Below, in pieces: positions 10,273 to 19,921 of a DNA stretch of 64,000 nt (the stretch's first letter is position 1; each line of letters begins with the position of its first letter). Source of the DNA: Chaetomium olivaceum. Its lineage: Eukaryota > Ascomycota > Sordariomycetes > Sordariales > Chaetomiaceae. A program made the translations under genes and the position numbers. The stretch covers positions 1,054,001 to 1,118,000 of the forward strand of contig JAYWVB010000005.1 in NCBI GenBank assembly GCA_039881045.1. Reading direction: 5' to 3'. The notes beneath the pieces were generated by a model. The model ran no database searches. It was not told the origin of the DNA and saw only the letters and a program-made list of their open reading frames with translations.

Positions 10273-12442
10273 CTACCCTGCGGGCCTGCGTGCCTCCTGG
10301 TGGTCGGCCTTGACCCTGGCCTCGACCCCGACCCTGGCCTCGACCCCGACCCTGGCCTCGACCCCGACCCTGGCCTCGACCCCGACCTCGACGCGTCGAG
10401 GTAGCCGGAGCCGGCTGGCCCGGACCCCGTCCACAGGTTTGCGTGAACTCTTCCGCTTCCTCCTGTGTTTGCTGCGTCGTAACTTCATCTTGACGAACGC
10501 GCCCTTGGGCGTCGACGATCTCCCAGTAGGATGGGTCACGTGCTCGAGTCTCGGACCCTGATGGCGTAAGTTTGATCCACGAGGAATCAGGGCCAGTAGA
10601 ATCTCTTCAGGCGCGATACGCGGGCGGCCTCGGCTTGTTAGCACTACCAAGGGGTCAAGGACTGCCCGGAGCTTATCCTCTGCAGCTAAATCACGCCCCA
10701 GATGCTAGTGAGGGTGAAGATCCAAGTATGTAAGCGGCTCAGGATTTGCACCCTCGCTGCGAGCATGAAGTTCGTGACTGCAGGGAACGCCGTACTGCCG
10801 CTTGAAGTTGCCTGTGCATGTTGTGGTTGGGTGTTTACCCTGTCGAACACTGACGGCAAGTCGGTATTGTGTCAAAAGGAGGTCCAAGGAGAACCTGCTG
10901 CATTTATGACGGCAGTCTCCCATCCAGTGACGTGTTCTGTAATCCTGGATTTGGCGCGCGGCTTCCTCGGCCTCCATCTTGATATACCTGGCTTGGTTGT
11001 TCTTGACCATCTGCTCGACACGGTCTGCAAGGAATTTGAGGTCGGCTGTCGAGTTCAAGAGGTAGCTCTTGATCTCCCTATGGCTAGCCTCGGTGCGCGA
11101 GGTCACACGTACGCCCCAGTTCCGATTCTGTTGTATCCAGCAGTGTACGAACTGCTGGCGCCATGGAATCCAGGTTTCCTTGATATATTGAATCACAGCG
11201 TCTTGTTCGGAGAACTCTTCGAGGATAAAAAGCCATGCTCTGTCAAAATCTTCGGACGTTTTAGCGTAGACAAGCGCTTTCCAGACCATGAGGAAGCCTC
11301 TCGGGTCGTGTGTGATATCGTTGCGCTTTGGAAGGGAGACATCAGGGGTAGCTTCAGCCGGTGGTGCAAGGTCACCCCAGATAATAGCATCCTTCTTATA
11401 GATCCCAAACTCTTGTTGCTGGTGCTGACGTCCATGTTCGTTGCCGTCCTAGAACCACTTCTCCTTCACCTTGCCTTGAACGTTCTTGTTGACATGCCAC
11501 ACGCAGATCTGTTGGTCTGTATGAGTCCACACACAGCCAGCTGCGTTCTTGAATGCTTTGTCGAAATCGGAAATAAGAACTAGGGGCGGCTTGATGTTCT
11601 GGTCGATACGGAGCTCCTCGATACGCTCGAGAACCCAAGTGAAGGTTGCCTCGTCTTCTTTGTTCACAAGCCCAAACATGATATTGAATGTCGTATGGAG
11701 ATTAGTGGTCCCACAGATGTTGACAAAGGGTAGTTTGAAACGGTTGGTCTTGTACGTATTGTCGAAGAGAAGCACCTCTGGATTCTTCTTCCATGTCTCA
11801 AGGCACCAGGGGTAGGTCCAGATAACCGCTGTGACATGCCCTCCGAGCTGCCGGAAGAAATGCTTGATGCCACGGGTGTCGAATTCCTTAACGAGAGCTT
11901 GGGTCGGCGTGTATCCTTGAAGTGATTCTTCACGGGCTGCGTGAATCTCGTTTTCGATATCCTTGGCTACCCAGACTTGGTTAGGGTATTTCTCCCGCAT
12001 CAGGGCTGTGATGTCGCGGGCCGACGTAAGGGTAGTCTTAAACTGCTGCCGAATTTCCGATGTCTGCATCTCAGTCCAAGTCCTCTTGCGGTGGATAGGA
12101 TGGGCGGCACTATCGAGCGATGGGCCATGGTTGTGCGAGGGATCCAGAACAGTGCCAAACCATCTCCCATTGACCTGGTTGGTCTTGATAGAGAAGGGAC
12201 AGGCAGGCGGTTTTCTTCGTGCTGGTGCTAAATCGTTGGCCGGTAGCGATAGACTCTCTCATACTGCCACCGCGATCGCACGAAAGGTCTTTGCGCCGAT
12301 AGGTGCCATCCTTCGCGAGGTTGGTCGAACGCCTGATGGCGATAGCATACCCATGGAGTTTGGCGTGGTCGTTGGCGTCTGAGAGGAGTTCTTCAAAGCT
12401 GTCGTACCCTGGAGCCAAGAATGAAGGTGGTGGTATCGCCAT
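10273..12442 (-). pseudogene. MULE transposase with FAR1-like N-terminus (inactivated)
   Basis: Reading leftward, a FAR1-like segment (GYDSFEELLSDANDHAKLHG) starts near 12440, with a likely ATG at 12442. It is followed, after a frameshift around 12170-12200, by the MULE DDE domain. The triad is visible: Asp in EVLLFDNTYKTN, Asp in LVLISDFDKAF and Glu in TSRTEASHREIK, plus the CVWHV motif. In-frame TAG stops at 11449-11451 and 10705-10707 interrupt it, while the same frame stays open beyond each. The C-terminal tail ends in four 18-bp repeats encoding RVGVEA. With two nonsense codons and at least one frameshift it cannot make full-length transposase. Confidence 0.85.
10314..10385 (-). repeat. 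18-bp minisatellite, four units, in the transposase tail
   Basis: Four near-identical tandem copies of CCTGGCCTCGACCCCGAC (plus-strand sense) encode repeated Arg-Val-Gly-Val-Glu-Ala on the minus strand. They are followed by a slightly diverged unit into a Val-Glu-Val stretch. Confidence 0.9.
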
Positions 12443-12715
12443 CTCGAGGGTCGAGGGCGGGCCCAGGCGGATTGTGGTCAATAAGAGTGCACTTGCTGTT
12501 GCAGGGAAATGGACAAAAAAACTGGCGATATTGAATGTACAATGTTGATGGGTGTAAGAGAGTTAACATTATGGGAAGCAGGCGATGCCCAGGAGGTGTT
12601 GTTGAAAGGCGGTGTGGCTTGGCAGCTGACATCAGCTGGCAGAGACTGTTGGCGGGCCGTCACAAGCTTGGCCCAGTCGGGATAGGGAGGTGCCCCCGTC
12701 GGAATAGTGGTCGCC

Positions 12716-12723
12716 TAATTTAC
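12716..12723. repeat. target-site duplication, right copy, of the Mutator-like element
   Basis: TAATTTAC directly follows the right terminal inverted repeat and is identical to 10017-10024. Confidence 0.85.
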
Positions 12724-12944
12724 ATTCTTCCTATTTTCTTTTCTATATTTCCCTTTTTCTTTTGGCTTTTACTCCCTTTTCTTGTCTTTCCTCACATTCC
12801 CTTTTCTCTTCCTATCTTATTTTCCTATCTTACTCTATTTACTTGTTTTGTTATTTGTTTCCTTAGGTTTTTATCCATGGAACCCATGTGATACGGTCCG
12901 CGGGGACCAATGGCTACGGTCCGAAAATGCTTCCTCTTTATAAC

Positions 12945-14020
12945 TGATTGCTATTTTATGACATTCATCGTCAATGGCCACAAATTATACGGCGAGGGAG
13001 GTTGACAGAATCCGATTCAACGAGGCTTTCACCAGGAACGGAGGCGGTTATCTTGTAACAGACTTGCAGCCAATAGATCCTCGAGACTTCTATAGGAAGA
13101 CCCGAGTACAGAGCGTCTCTACTTCACTCTTTCCCCGCATGTAGACAAGTCTTCCGCTTCTAAACAAGCAGACCCAGTAATATGGATTACTGTAGAGAGT
13201 TCATATGCGAGCTGATGACGATGTTGCCACCTTTACTTTGGTTCACCTAGTGAAGGATCGATTGCAGTGAGCGAGGGTTCAGGGGGAGAGATTTATTACT
13301 CATGTATCATCCAAAGTCACCCCCGATGCCCACCGTTTATTGTAAGACGGCCTGTTGAGGTTATTACAGCGGAACCCCGTCATTGGCCGATACGGCAATG
13401 ATGTCTGGCACGGAAGGGCGAATGGATGCATATGCCGTTGTCTATTATCCGTGCCTCGTTTGTGGTCAACCAAAAATCATAACACAGGTACTTCTCCAAC
13501 TGCCGGCATTTTGGAGGCTCCCGCCCTGACCTTCGTCTTCTGGTTCCGTAACACCCCAACTTCCCACAATGCCGAATGCCGGGAACGAAGGTCCACTTCC
13601 CCGGATCTGCAGTTTAACGTGTTCCGGCCGTTCCACCGTCCCACTTGCTCCAGGTTCCATAATCCCCGCCAAAAGAATTGCCAAACCCAATTCGAACGAA
13701 CACCTCGGTTGGTTTGCTCTTCCTCAACTTGAACCGGAGACAGGAACAGAAATGCAGATGTCGGGTTAGGGTTACATTTCCGGATAAAGTCACGTGGCAC
13801 CTTCTGGCGGTTCAGGGGCTGATGTCCGATCCCCTCCCCACAACAACCGTTGACAACATGTTGTGGCACGATTGATGGGAAATAAAACTTGATAGTTGAT
13901 ATCAACCCACCAGTCGGCGGTGTATCAGCCAAGGTAAACGGCGATAACCCAATCCATCCCATTTCCAAAACACCTGACCCTAACCCTGGTTTACCGCCCT
14001 TGGACCCCCTTTCTTCACGA
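12945..14020. other. intergenic stretch between the transposon island and the MFS gene
   Basis: No gene recognised. Open frames at 13355-14073 on both strands lack motifs. The right part should include the 3' untranslated region of the leftward MFS transporter. Confidence 0.4.
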
Positions 14021-15646
14021 CTAAGTCCAATACCGAAAGCTTGGGTGCTTTCTTCCCAGGTTATCTTTCTCATGCTCCGTCAAGCCTTCAAGACGATGAT
14101 CCCGCTTGCCGGCGGCCCTGGCTTTGTTCTCGTACATGCAGTAGAAGATACCGAAGATGGCGAGGAGGACGGCCCCGATCTGGCCGCATAAGTTGATCGT
14201 GTGCCCAGTGTGATACTTTGGTGCGTCGCTTTTTGTGTACGTCCATCTGCAGCAGGTGTTTTAGCAAGCTTGTCTGTGGAGTGGGGCGATGGAGTGGGGG
14301 GCGAGAGTGCCGACTTACGTTGCCACGATGCCACCGATGGTTCCGAGTGTCACCACATAACCCGAGCTCACAGCACGAACAGAGGGACTCCCAGCGTTAT
14401 TGATTGCCCATGCTAACAGCCCGGGACCCCCCGGGAACGCGCCGACGGTCACAAAGTAGATAGCCATGTAGCGAATGTTGGGTTCTTCGACCCAGCGAAG
14501 GATGGCGAACCCGATCACGGCCAAGGACGAAAAGGCGGCAAGCCAGATGCCGCGCTGCTGGGTCTTATCACTGCCATACGCAACGGCAATGGCGACCAAG
14601 CATGCAGCAACGTAAGGGGGTACCGAGTAAAGTTGGGCTTTGGTATCCGTCCACCCAAGGTCGGTTAAGATGGTGGGCATGAACACCGACAACCCCTGAA
14701 CGGTGATGTTGATCAGGAAGAACCCCAAAGCGCACGTGTAGTTGTGAATGCAGAAGATGGCCTGCTTCATATCCTCCCACGTCACCTTTGCTGCCGGGTC
14801 TGCCTTGTTCTCGCGGATTAGGCGTTCCGCCGCGATGCGACGCTGCCGCGGCGTCAAGAAGCGGGCTTCGCCTGGGGTTGTCGGCATCCAGATAGGCGCG
14901 GCAATGCCAACGAGAATCGTAATGATACCCTCGAAGAAGAAGATGTTGCGCCAGCGAGAGATTCGCATCGACGCGACCCCCCATTCAGGGATTCTCGACA
15001 GGCCCGTGGCCAACAGACCACCGAACGCTCCGGCAATGGAGGCCGCTGACACGTAAATGCCCATGCGGAACAGAAGCTCGTTGCGCTTGTAGAAGCAGCT
15101 AAGGAAGAAAGCCAGCCCGGGGAATGCGCCACCTTCAAAGATGCCCAAGAACACCCGCACGACCATGAGGCCTGCAAAGTCCTGCACAAAGGCGGTGCAT
15201 AGTGAGACTATTCCAAAGCCGCAGACTAGGAAAGGCAGGTAGTAACGGGGTCCGACGTGCTTGAGGATGATGTTGCTGGGTACCTCGACGAGCAGGTACA
15301 CGATATAGAAGATGGAGAGCGCCCAGTTGAAGCGCACGCCTTGGTTTAACGCCAGGTCCGCCGACAAGCCCTGGATGCTTGCATTTCCAATGTTGATGCG
15401 GTCCAAGAAGCACAGCATGTAGAGCAGCGTTACCAGCGGCACCGTGTGCCAGTCGATTCGGCGCCGGAGTGCCCTCTCTTCCTCCTCTGTCCACTCGAGC
15501 TCCGAGTCAGGCACGCTGACGTCCGAGAGGTCGCCATCCTTGGACGAGTTGACACGAGCCTGCTCAGCTTGTTGGGCTGGGAAACGCAGCGCTGTGTCAG
15601 TGGGGAGTCTGTCTTGGCGCTGGGGGGTGTCTGTTTCGGTTGTCAC
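14021..15646 (-). CDS. MFS transporter, anion:cation symporter (allantoate/nicotinate permease-like) family
   Basis: Two exons, 15646..14319 and 14246..14021 (donor GTAAGT, acceptor CTGCAG, phase 2), join to 517 residues. A cytosolic N-terminus rich in polar residues precedes about 12 hydrophobic segments. Motifs fit the fungal ACS/TNA1-like family: RRIDWHTVPLVTLLYMLCFLDRINIGNA at TM1, EVPSNIILKHVGPRYYLP between TM2 and TM3, and RVFLGIFEGGAFPG in TM4-5. The second exon supplies the last helix (GQIGAVLLAIFGIFYCMYEN) and a charged tail. Family members import organic anions such as nicotinate, allantoate, pantothenate or biotin precursors with protons across the plasma membrane. The exact substrate cannot be read, and no pathway neighbours are present. 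Confidence 0.93.
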
Positions 15647-18314
15647 CTACCAATCTCCTTTTCCGAGTCCATCTTGGTGGGGATCGGTTATGGGTTGCCC
15701 CTGGAAGGACAGTCGGCGTGACGGCGAAGCAAAGAGTCGAAATCGCGCCCGAGATCAGCGAGGAAAAAAACCACAACGCGCCGCGAGAGAAGAAGACGAG
15801 TGGGGAAAGCCTGCAATTTTCACGACGCGACTAGGGACGCTGCAGGTGGTTTAAGACTGTTCTCGAGCGGGTGGCATCGCAGGGTACCCATCACACCGTC
15901 CCGAACCCCCGCTCCCTACCTTGACCCTGCGAGCTTGGTTCAACCGAGTGGAACCTGCAGGCGGATTCAATGTGCTACCGGTTGAGTACAACCGGGGATG
16001 CGGTAAAAGAGGTGCAAGACAGGCTCAGGATAGCGCTAGCAAACTCGGGGTTGTGGTCGGCCAAAGTGCCCGGCGTTCCTACATAGTAGACACAAGGGCA
16101 CTGCTGTTGGCCAGCAATGAACGCAATCCTGGCTTGTTCGTGAGCAAGCTGCAGATTGTCAGACTCGGCAGATAGAAATGGGCCCGCTTTGGAGCCAAAC
16201 CGCCTGGGACATTTGCCAAAACTCCGACGCCAAGCTCTGCCGAGAATATTGAGAATGCGGGGGAGGCAAGGTCAAGGGTGACTTGGACAGGGGTCAGCAA
16301 GGAGGGACGGCTCGGAGCCATGGGGGCCATGGGGAGGAGACAAACAAGAGAGGCAAGCTTGTCGTGCTGGCCAAGTTCGAGCCAAGGTCTCCGCTCCGAC
16401 GACCTGGGATCTCGACCCGGGGAACTGAATCGGATTCGATTCAAGTGGGCCTCGTCGAGCTCCATGCAGGGAATGATCAGCTGAACTCCGCCCTACCTAC
16501 GGCTGCTTCACTAGCTGCGGACTGTCTCAACGGCAATGGTTTGCTCGACGGCAGTCGAGTGATGGCAAGTGATCACGGAGACGCCGCAGACTCAGGTGTC
16601 TTGGTAATGGTGGCCACTGGCTCGAGTCCGGCCAGAGGGTGTCACCGAAAAGACGTAACCAATGAGCAGCTGGAGACCCCAGACGCACTTCCCGGCTTGT
16701 TCATCGGCAGGTCTTATCGGGCCTCTCGCTTAACACCGTCTCCTCTTCTCAATTTGACGGGAACCAGGGAGGCTCACAGGTTTTGCTGGTTAGAGATCAG
16801 CCTGTTGGCGCGGTCGTCTCCCAGATTACCGACTGGTCTCACCTCCGAGAATCAATGTCGTTTCCATGCGGGCATATATCACAAGTGCGAGGCAAGGCTC
16901 GGACTTTTGCCCAACTATACATAAGCCACTGGCTGACCATGCTCCGACTTTGTGCACGTTCGGTTCTCCACCGTACTACACACTGCCAACATTCAGGTAA
17001 AGCCCGAGTTGATTAGTACTTCGTATGTCGACAAATCCGCTAGCCTCGCGTAACATAGCCGCGCCAATGGTGTAAAGGGATGTGATCCATGCCATCCTCT
17101 ACCTCCACCTTGCCACTTTGTATGTATTTCTTTTTCCCCTTAAACCAACATCACATCTTGAATGGGATGTTTCGAGGGTGTGGGGACTTTCGTGGAATGC
17201 ATCTCAGAACCATGAACCAGAAAACAAATATGACACAACGACATGGCCAGATGAATTAGAGAAATGTGCCAAACGAGCGCAAATCCATTCGCGAATATGA
17301 ACGGATTTGCCCAAACAGGATCATAAATCACATTCCTAAGCAGTTTACCGGTATATCAACTGGAAACCGGCGTTCCTTGTGAAGATTCAGCCCGCTATAA
17401 TGAGTCTTCCGGCGTGTAAGAGGTGTTTTCCGCGACAAGATATCGAGAATGATGTACGGGTCTGCTTCACTTATCAAGACGCTTTCGACCGACATCAGGT
17501 ACGATGGATACCGGCTCCGAGCACCGATACCCAACGGAATTACGAGAGCTCAATCCTTTGAAGGGAAAGCCCATCTCTCTGAATACGGATTACCGGTTTA
17601 TTACCAATTTCAACGTGCAACGTTGCCAGCAGACAACCCCGATCTATCGGAACCACGTCGTGGGCTGTATCTCGGTAATCGGTAATGATGTGGAGTCTTT
17701 AGGGGTCAGCATCTTGCTACATTCTTTAGTCAACTCTTGCTTTGCCTGATCCTCTAGGTCCTGACGGATCACGCGTTCGACGAAGTAACCCTTTTACAAA
17801 TCTTTGATTGGTTTATTGCGTATTGGAAGCGGCAGGACAGTTCATCAATGGTTGATGCCGACCTAAGTACTCTCGCTTGCGGAGGCCGACTCGCTTCAAT
17901 CGCTCAATAGACACCTAATGTAATAGCTTATCTCCACATGTTATGAGAACAAAGTGATCTTAGGGTTGAAGCCTTGAAAGATGCCGATGTATAGAGCAAC
18001 GAACTACCAAAATTTAAAACTGGCATAAACGAACCGATTCCAATTCGATTCTCTCTCCCCATCCTTCACCATCCATAATGCTATCAGCATCCATCATACC
18101 ATCCCGTCATCGTTCATACCCATTAGAGCATCACCTAGGCATCCTCATCAGCCTCGTCGTCATTGCCAGTACCAGCAGCAGCAGCAGCCAGAGCACCCAC
18201 GCTACTACTAGCGGCGGGCGAGTCCTCTTCCTCGTCATCACCCCATCCCCATCCTTCTCTCCATCCCCCTCACAATCGTGGACTTTGAAGTGGTCCCACA
18301 CTAGACAAAGCCCT
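15647..18314. other. 2.7-kb gene-free stretch
   Basis: Upstream of the MFS gene and beyond the last exon of the zinc-finger-like gene. A 213-codon plus-strand frame at 16283-16924 has no recognisable motif, signal or splice partner and is treated as chance. No transposase, TIR or RNA gene pattern was found. Confidence 0.4.
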
Positions 18315-19281
18315 TCACCAGCAGGTCTGGTCGGAGGGGGGCCTAATCAATAACAAATTAGCTCTGAAACTACTAGGGGTGATATCAAAAGCAATAAATT
18401 TCCTACATTTGGCCCGTTTGTCGTATTTACACCCCTCACACTTGGCATGACGGCCAAGACCATGGATTCTCTTCATCTCCGCGAGCTTGGGCTAATATGA
18501 GATTAATTATTAGGTGAGTCCTGAATCGTTTCTAAATCATATCACTTACATGGGGAGGCCGGCCAGTTCTCGCAGCTGTTACCGGGAGGGCGGGCTTGAC
18601 GTTTCCCTGCTTCTTGGCACGGCGGGCGGAGTAGGGCCGGTCTTCTCGGCCTCCGGGCGCTTGGAGGGCGTTGCCAATGGGACGATGGGGGAACCCTCTG
18701 GTCCGTCGCGCGCCTCGACATTTCTGCGGAGATTCGAGTAGAACTCTGTAAATCAGTTAGCAAGTATCTCAGCAACACTCCTAAAGGAAATCATGAGCGG
18801 TGGTGCATCAATACTTACGGGCAGCCAAAGTCTGGTCCTCGAGGTTGTTGGCTCCCAGTCGCCTAGCCTTAATAGAGACTGGGAGCCCGTCCAGCTTGTG
18901 CTTCTTGATATGGGCCTTGAGGTTGGACTCATTCGAGAATGGTGTCTGTCGGTGAAGTGATTAGTTATTTGTTCCAAAGTATCTCGAGAGTACTTACCTC
19001 AGTGATGCACAGCCCGTCGCGAGTGGGCCAACGACAGTAAAGCTCGCCAGGGGCAAGCTTGACTTCGTTGTCCTAAGCGAAACTGAATTAGTTCTCAAGT
19101 GTATATAAAGTGTCTAAGTTCATCGGGTCATACATCGTTGAGTTCGAAGCTTGGGAGTCCGGCGTGGCGCCGGCCGTCGTTGCCATTCTTGTACCAAATG
19201 TAGTCCTCTTAGAATTGGTTAGGCTGAATTGATTCGCAAGGGCTTCGGAAGCATACGTACAGTTTTCTTGTACTGCGACAT
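18315..19281 (-). CDS. small zinc-finger-like fungal protein, six exons, apparent frameshift in exon 5
   Basis: Exons 19281..19261, 19205..19134, 19072..18998, 18945..18819, 18745..18550 and 18491..18315 have good splice signals. The first exon is only seven codons (MSQYKKT). Exons 3-4 encode a C2H2-like unit: Cys in LYCRW, Cys in GLCIT, then SNESNLKAHIKKHKL. The last exon has a second Cys cluster (HAKCEGCKYDKRAKCRKF). Through exons 1-4 and most of exon 5 the frame is continuous (QFYSNLRRNVEARDG), but it meets TAA at 18581..18579. The frame carrying KKQGNVKPALPVTAARTGRPP into exon 6 is one base off, so a single-base indel near 18600 is likely. Either the protein is truncated or the base is an assembly error. 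Function unknown, perhaps nucleic-acid binding. Confidence 0.6.
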
Positions 19282-19282
19282 T

Positions 19283-19365
19283 TTGGTGTTGGTGTTGGTG
19301 TTGGTGTTGGTGTTGATGTTGGTGTTGGTGTTGGCGTTGGTGTTGATGTTGGTGTTGGTGTTGGT
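19283..19365. repeat. GTTGGT hexanucleotide microsatellite in the 5' leader
   Basis: About 13 imperfect GGTGTT units, with GATGTT and GGCGTT variants, abut the start codon of the zinc-finger-like gene at 19281, so on the transcript they form an AACACC-type leader. Confidence 0.85.
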
Positions 19366-19544
19366 GACTTGTGTTTGGACGATTTGGGCTAGTAACATGA
19401 TATTAGTTTTAGAGCTAGGGGCGAAAATCAATTTGGCTCTTCTCTTACGCTGGGTTTTCGAGCGATTGAGGAAGTGAGTTGAAAGGGAAATGGAATTTGA
19501 AGGCGTGAAAAAAAATCGAGTTGTATATTGAACAGGAGTGTGCT

Positions 19545-19915
19545 GTGCTGTCTGCAAAACTGCCAGACCAGCCACCAAAACACAAACCTACAGATCCGTA
19601 GACCTGCTTGATATGGGGACAGAACACAGGCTCGGCTGCATCAATGGGTAAACCGAGAAGTGTCCCCCTCTGATCAGAGAGAGGCGCATGCGCACATGCG
19701 CTGCAGGTTCTCACAGATGCGCGGGCACATTGCGTTCCAAAAGTCGTGATTAAAGTGTCTGATTGCCTGCCTTCTGACCAAAAGATTGAGCCGCCTCAGG
19801 GCCCCTTATATACAATAAGAACGCGACGCGGAAACGGGAAAACAAACGCTCCCTACCCCTGAACAGGCCAGGAGGACCCAGTTCCACCTACACTGGGGCA
19901 TGCCCCAGTTCAATA
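19545..19915. repeat. dispersed repeat family R1, copy 2
   Basis: Same block order as 9075-9455: TCTGCAAAACTG, GTGTCCCCCTCTG-TCAG, GTGTCTGATTGCCTGCC, GGGAAAACAAACGCTCCC and CTACCCCTGAACAGGCC. It lies upstream of the zinc-finger-like gene and ends six bases before the pogo element. Confidence 0.55.
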
Positions 19916-19921
19916 TATATA

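Larger units (their letters stand above)
10025..12715 (-). mobile_element. Mutator-like (MULE) DNA transposon, 2691 bp
   Basis: The terminal inverted repeats are 44 bp (10025-10068 and 12672-12715), differ at one position in the outer ten bases, and start GGCGAC. They are flanked by the 8-bp duplication TAATTTAC. The only gene-like content is a minus-strand MULE transposase with an N-terminal FAR1-like region. The element lies inside an older pyrimidine-rich TIR element. Precise ends and duplication show transposition rather than rearrangement, but the transposase is broken, so this copy is non-autonomous. Confidence 0.9.
9666..12944. mobile_element. older TIR element (MITE family, copy B) split by a nested Mutator-like transposon
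   Basis: Left arm 9666-9722 and right arm 12888-12944 form an imperfect inverted repeat of about 57 bp, including a perfect 12-bp core (GGACCGTATCAC / GTGATACGGTCC). The arms match MITE copy A at 4736-4925. Without the nested transposon at 10025-12715 the element would be about 0.6 kb. Its interior, 9840-10016 and 12724-12870, is a strongly pyrimidine-rich strand (T/C runs) on both sides of the insertion, as expected if one tract was interrupted. Confidence 0.6.

Noticed and set aside
10702..11583. 293-codon plus-strand open frame in the Mutator-like element
   Set aside because: Antisense of the transposase; no independent motif.
16283..16924. 213-codon plus-strand frame in the 15.6-18.3 kb gap
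   Set aside because: No motif, no signal, no splice partner and mixed composition; likely chance.
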